A stretch of 64,000 nt of DNA from assembly GCF_964199755.1 (NCBI RefSeq), contig NC_133896.1:84676215-84740214 (forward strand), given 5' to 3'. Shown piece after piece: positions 62,801 through 64,000 of the stretch. Both the position numbers and the translations under genes were made by a program. This DNA comes from Larus michahellis. Lineage: Eukaryota; Chordata; Aves; Charadriiformes; Laridae. The notes beneath the pieces were generated by a model. It made no database searches. It worked only from the letters and a program-made list of their open reading frames with translations, and was not told the origin of the DNA. Within the stretch, counting starts at the first letter, position 1. Each line of letters opens with the position of its first letter.

Positions 62801-63775
62801 GGGGCTGGCTGGGAAAGAAAATGCCAACATACATACACACACATCTCAGATACCTGACTAAGCCAGAAACACCGTGAGAAAATATCTAAATGTCTGTAAC
62901 CATCACTGCACACAGACTAACAGCAGAAGGTGTAGAATAAGCCACCTCAAGAGTTACTCGTTTGTACTTAACTATATGTTACATTTTGGGCAGATCTTTA
63001 TGTATGCCTCATAATAGGGCTGTCGGGAGAAAAAAGAAAGAAAAAGAAAAAACAAACAAAAACCCCAGGAAGTTAGGGAAGAACTTCTTATGACTATAAG
63101 AATTTAGGGGAGTAGGTATACAAAACGACAACCATCTGGACTTAGCACCAGCATGCTTGTCCTGCTTAATTTGGGCTCTGGGCAATTTGCAAGACTCACG
63201 TCCTGCTATACTGCTTTCTCAGCACAAACTCTTCACCTCCACAACACAAGCAAAACACAGCCAGAAGGAGAACCAGATTTGCAAAGTAAATTACAGCTGG
63301 TTTGATCAGTGTAGCTGGCACGTGCTGGCAAGAAAACGCACCACAGAGAGTGGCTATTTCCCCATTTTAGCTGCAGCTAAAACCGCCCGGCAGAATCAGA
63401 GCAGGCTCTCAGTTCAAACCTGGCCCCACAATGGTTTGGTGGCTGCAGAGTCAGGTACTGTCACATAGCCATGTTTGCCTGTGCATAGCTTTTGCAGTAT
63501 TTTTATTTCATAGGTTATTCCTCCAGCCTTGCAAGAGTACTTTGCATTTTACTAGTTAGCACTTTGCTAAGAAAGGCTTTTTCCATAATATGCAACTTAG
63601 TGGACGACAAACCAGTTACCAGATCTGCAATACCACTTATATGGGAAACTTGATTTGGAACTTCTGCCCCATTACACGGTATTCAAAAACTAACATTACA
63701 CTGACCGTCATTGTCACCACCATCATCAAGTTAGACAGTTTCTATATCAGTTTTAACATATCGTAAACCACTCAC
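56850..63775 (-). other. VWF: VWF intron, 6.9 kb
   Basis: Contains a 530-base CR1 (61030-61558) and a G-rich stretch at about 59258-59285. Open frames at 57256-57666 and 58369-58791 are 136-140 codons long but resemble no known protein and have no splice support. The rest is unique AT-rich DNA. Confidence 0.75.
61030..61558 (+). mobile_element. CR1 LINE 3' part
   Basis: About 530 bases of CR1, antisense to VWF, from 'ctcataagaccccacctggagtactgtg' to the ATTCTATC end. It still translates as the ORF2 C-terminus over about 90 codons ([48 protein letters not shown]) until a stop at 61323. It is 5'-truncated and non-autonomous. Confidence 0.94.
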
Positions 63776-64000
63776 GACAAAACTCGGGTGTTCTCCAGTC
63801 TATGCAGACCCCGTTTTCCCTGCAGATGTGAGCGTAGGAAGTTATCATCTCGCAGGCTTCGTCCTCATAGCAGCTGCTCTCTGCGCAGGCCTCGTAGAAC
63901 ATGTTGGGGGAGATTAGCCTGTGGCACTCTGCAAACCGATCGGAGAGCAGAAGGCGGCAGTGGCTCGTTGCGTGCTCAGAGCATCTGTCTTCTCTCCGGA
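63776..64000 (-). CDS. VWF: VWF exon: C8 module of D4 (partial, runs off the right edge)
   Basis: 225 bases are open to the window edge and code 74 residues plus split codons: CSEHATSHCRLLLSDRFAEC, HRLISPNMFYEACAESSC, YEDEACEMITSYAHIC and ENGVCIDWRTPEFC. The human match includes SHCQVLLLPLFAECHKVLAP and CRTNGVCVDWRTPDFC. This is the C8-4 module that packs in D4. The donor is TGT C|GTGAGT; the leftover C joins CA of the next exon. The acceptor is not visible because similarity continues to the last base. VWF as a whole is a secreted multimeric plasma glycoprotein that tethers platelets and carries factor VIII; the N-terminal two thirds (D1-D3, A1-A3) lie outside this window. Confidence 0.95.

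Noticed and set aside
20733..64000. A gel-forming mucin or otogelin instead of VWF
   Set aside because: These families share C8, TIL, VWC and CTCK modules. However, the exon series here matches VWF module by module (VGTEW...INECVRV, RGD in C4, [11 protein letters not shown]), and ANO2 is the expected neighbour of VWF.
1..64000. tRNA, rRNA, microRNA-like hairpins, CRISPR or bacterial operons
   Set aside because: No tRNA A/B-box arrangement, rRNA stretch or spaced repeat array was recognised on either strand. Covariance-model searches would be needed to exclude small RNAs.

Overview
The window is bird genomic DNA. The evidence is five fragments of CR1 non-LTR retrotransposons ending in the typical ATTCTATGAT octamer-like tail, avian-type endogenous retroviral LTRs, and vertebrate split genes with GT-AG introns. 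There are no bacterial genes, operons or CRISPR arrays. Nearly all open reading frames of 60-180 codons are chance frames inside introns. The real coding sequence is in short exons, found by protein similarity and splice-phase bookkeeping.

Two genes lie head-to-tail on the minus strand. From the right edge (64000) down to about 20575 is the 3' third of von Willebrand factor (VWF): 16 coding exons giving an uninterrupted 691-residue C-terminal protein. It runs from the C8 module of D4 through TIL-4, the von Willebrand C domains C1-C6 (with an RGD in C4) and the C-terminal cystine knot, followed by a short 3' UTR and AATAAA signal. Every exon-exon phase in the chain matches and no frame is broken. 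If the human 52-exon structure holds, these are exons 37-52.

Below VWF is about 6.2 kb of intergenic DNA carrying a solo ERVL-type LTR with a perfect 5-bp target duplication. Then come the first three coding exons of ANO2 (anoctamin-2/TMEM16B, a calcium-activated chloride channel) at 14404-14386, 7406-7222 and 4211-3810, in phase and encoding the first 202 residues. The rest of ANO2 lies beyond the left edge. The order VWF-ANO2 on the same strand is the one known in mammals.

The remainder is intron: AT-rich unique sequence, microsatellites, CR1 fragments at 328-535, 4538-5270, 29247-29693, 49707-49956 and 61030-61558, and a retroviral LTR at the left edge inserted into a CR1. The two proteins do not act in one pathway: VWF is a secreted haemostatic multimer, and ANO2 is a membrane channel of sensory neurons. 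I found no novel biological system. The most useful observations are the ANO2 N-terminal exons, the complete VWF tail with conserved RGD and dimerisation cysteines, and a few GC-rich or repeat blocks that the exons do not explain.
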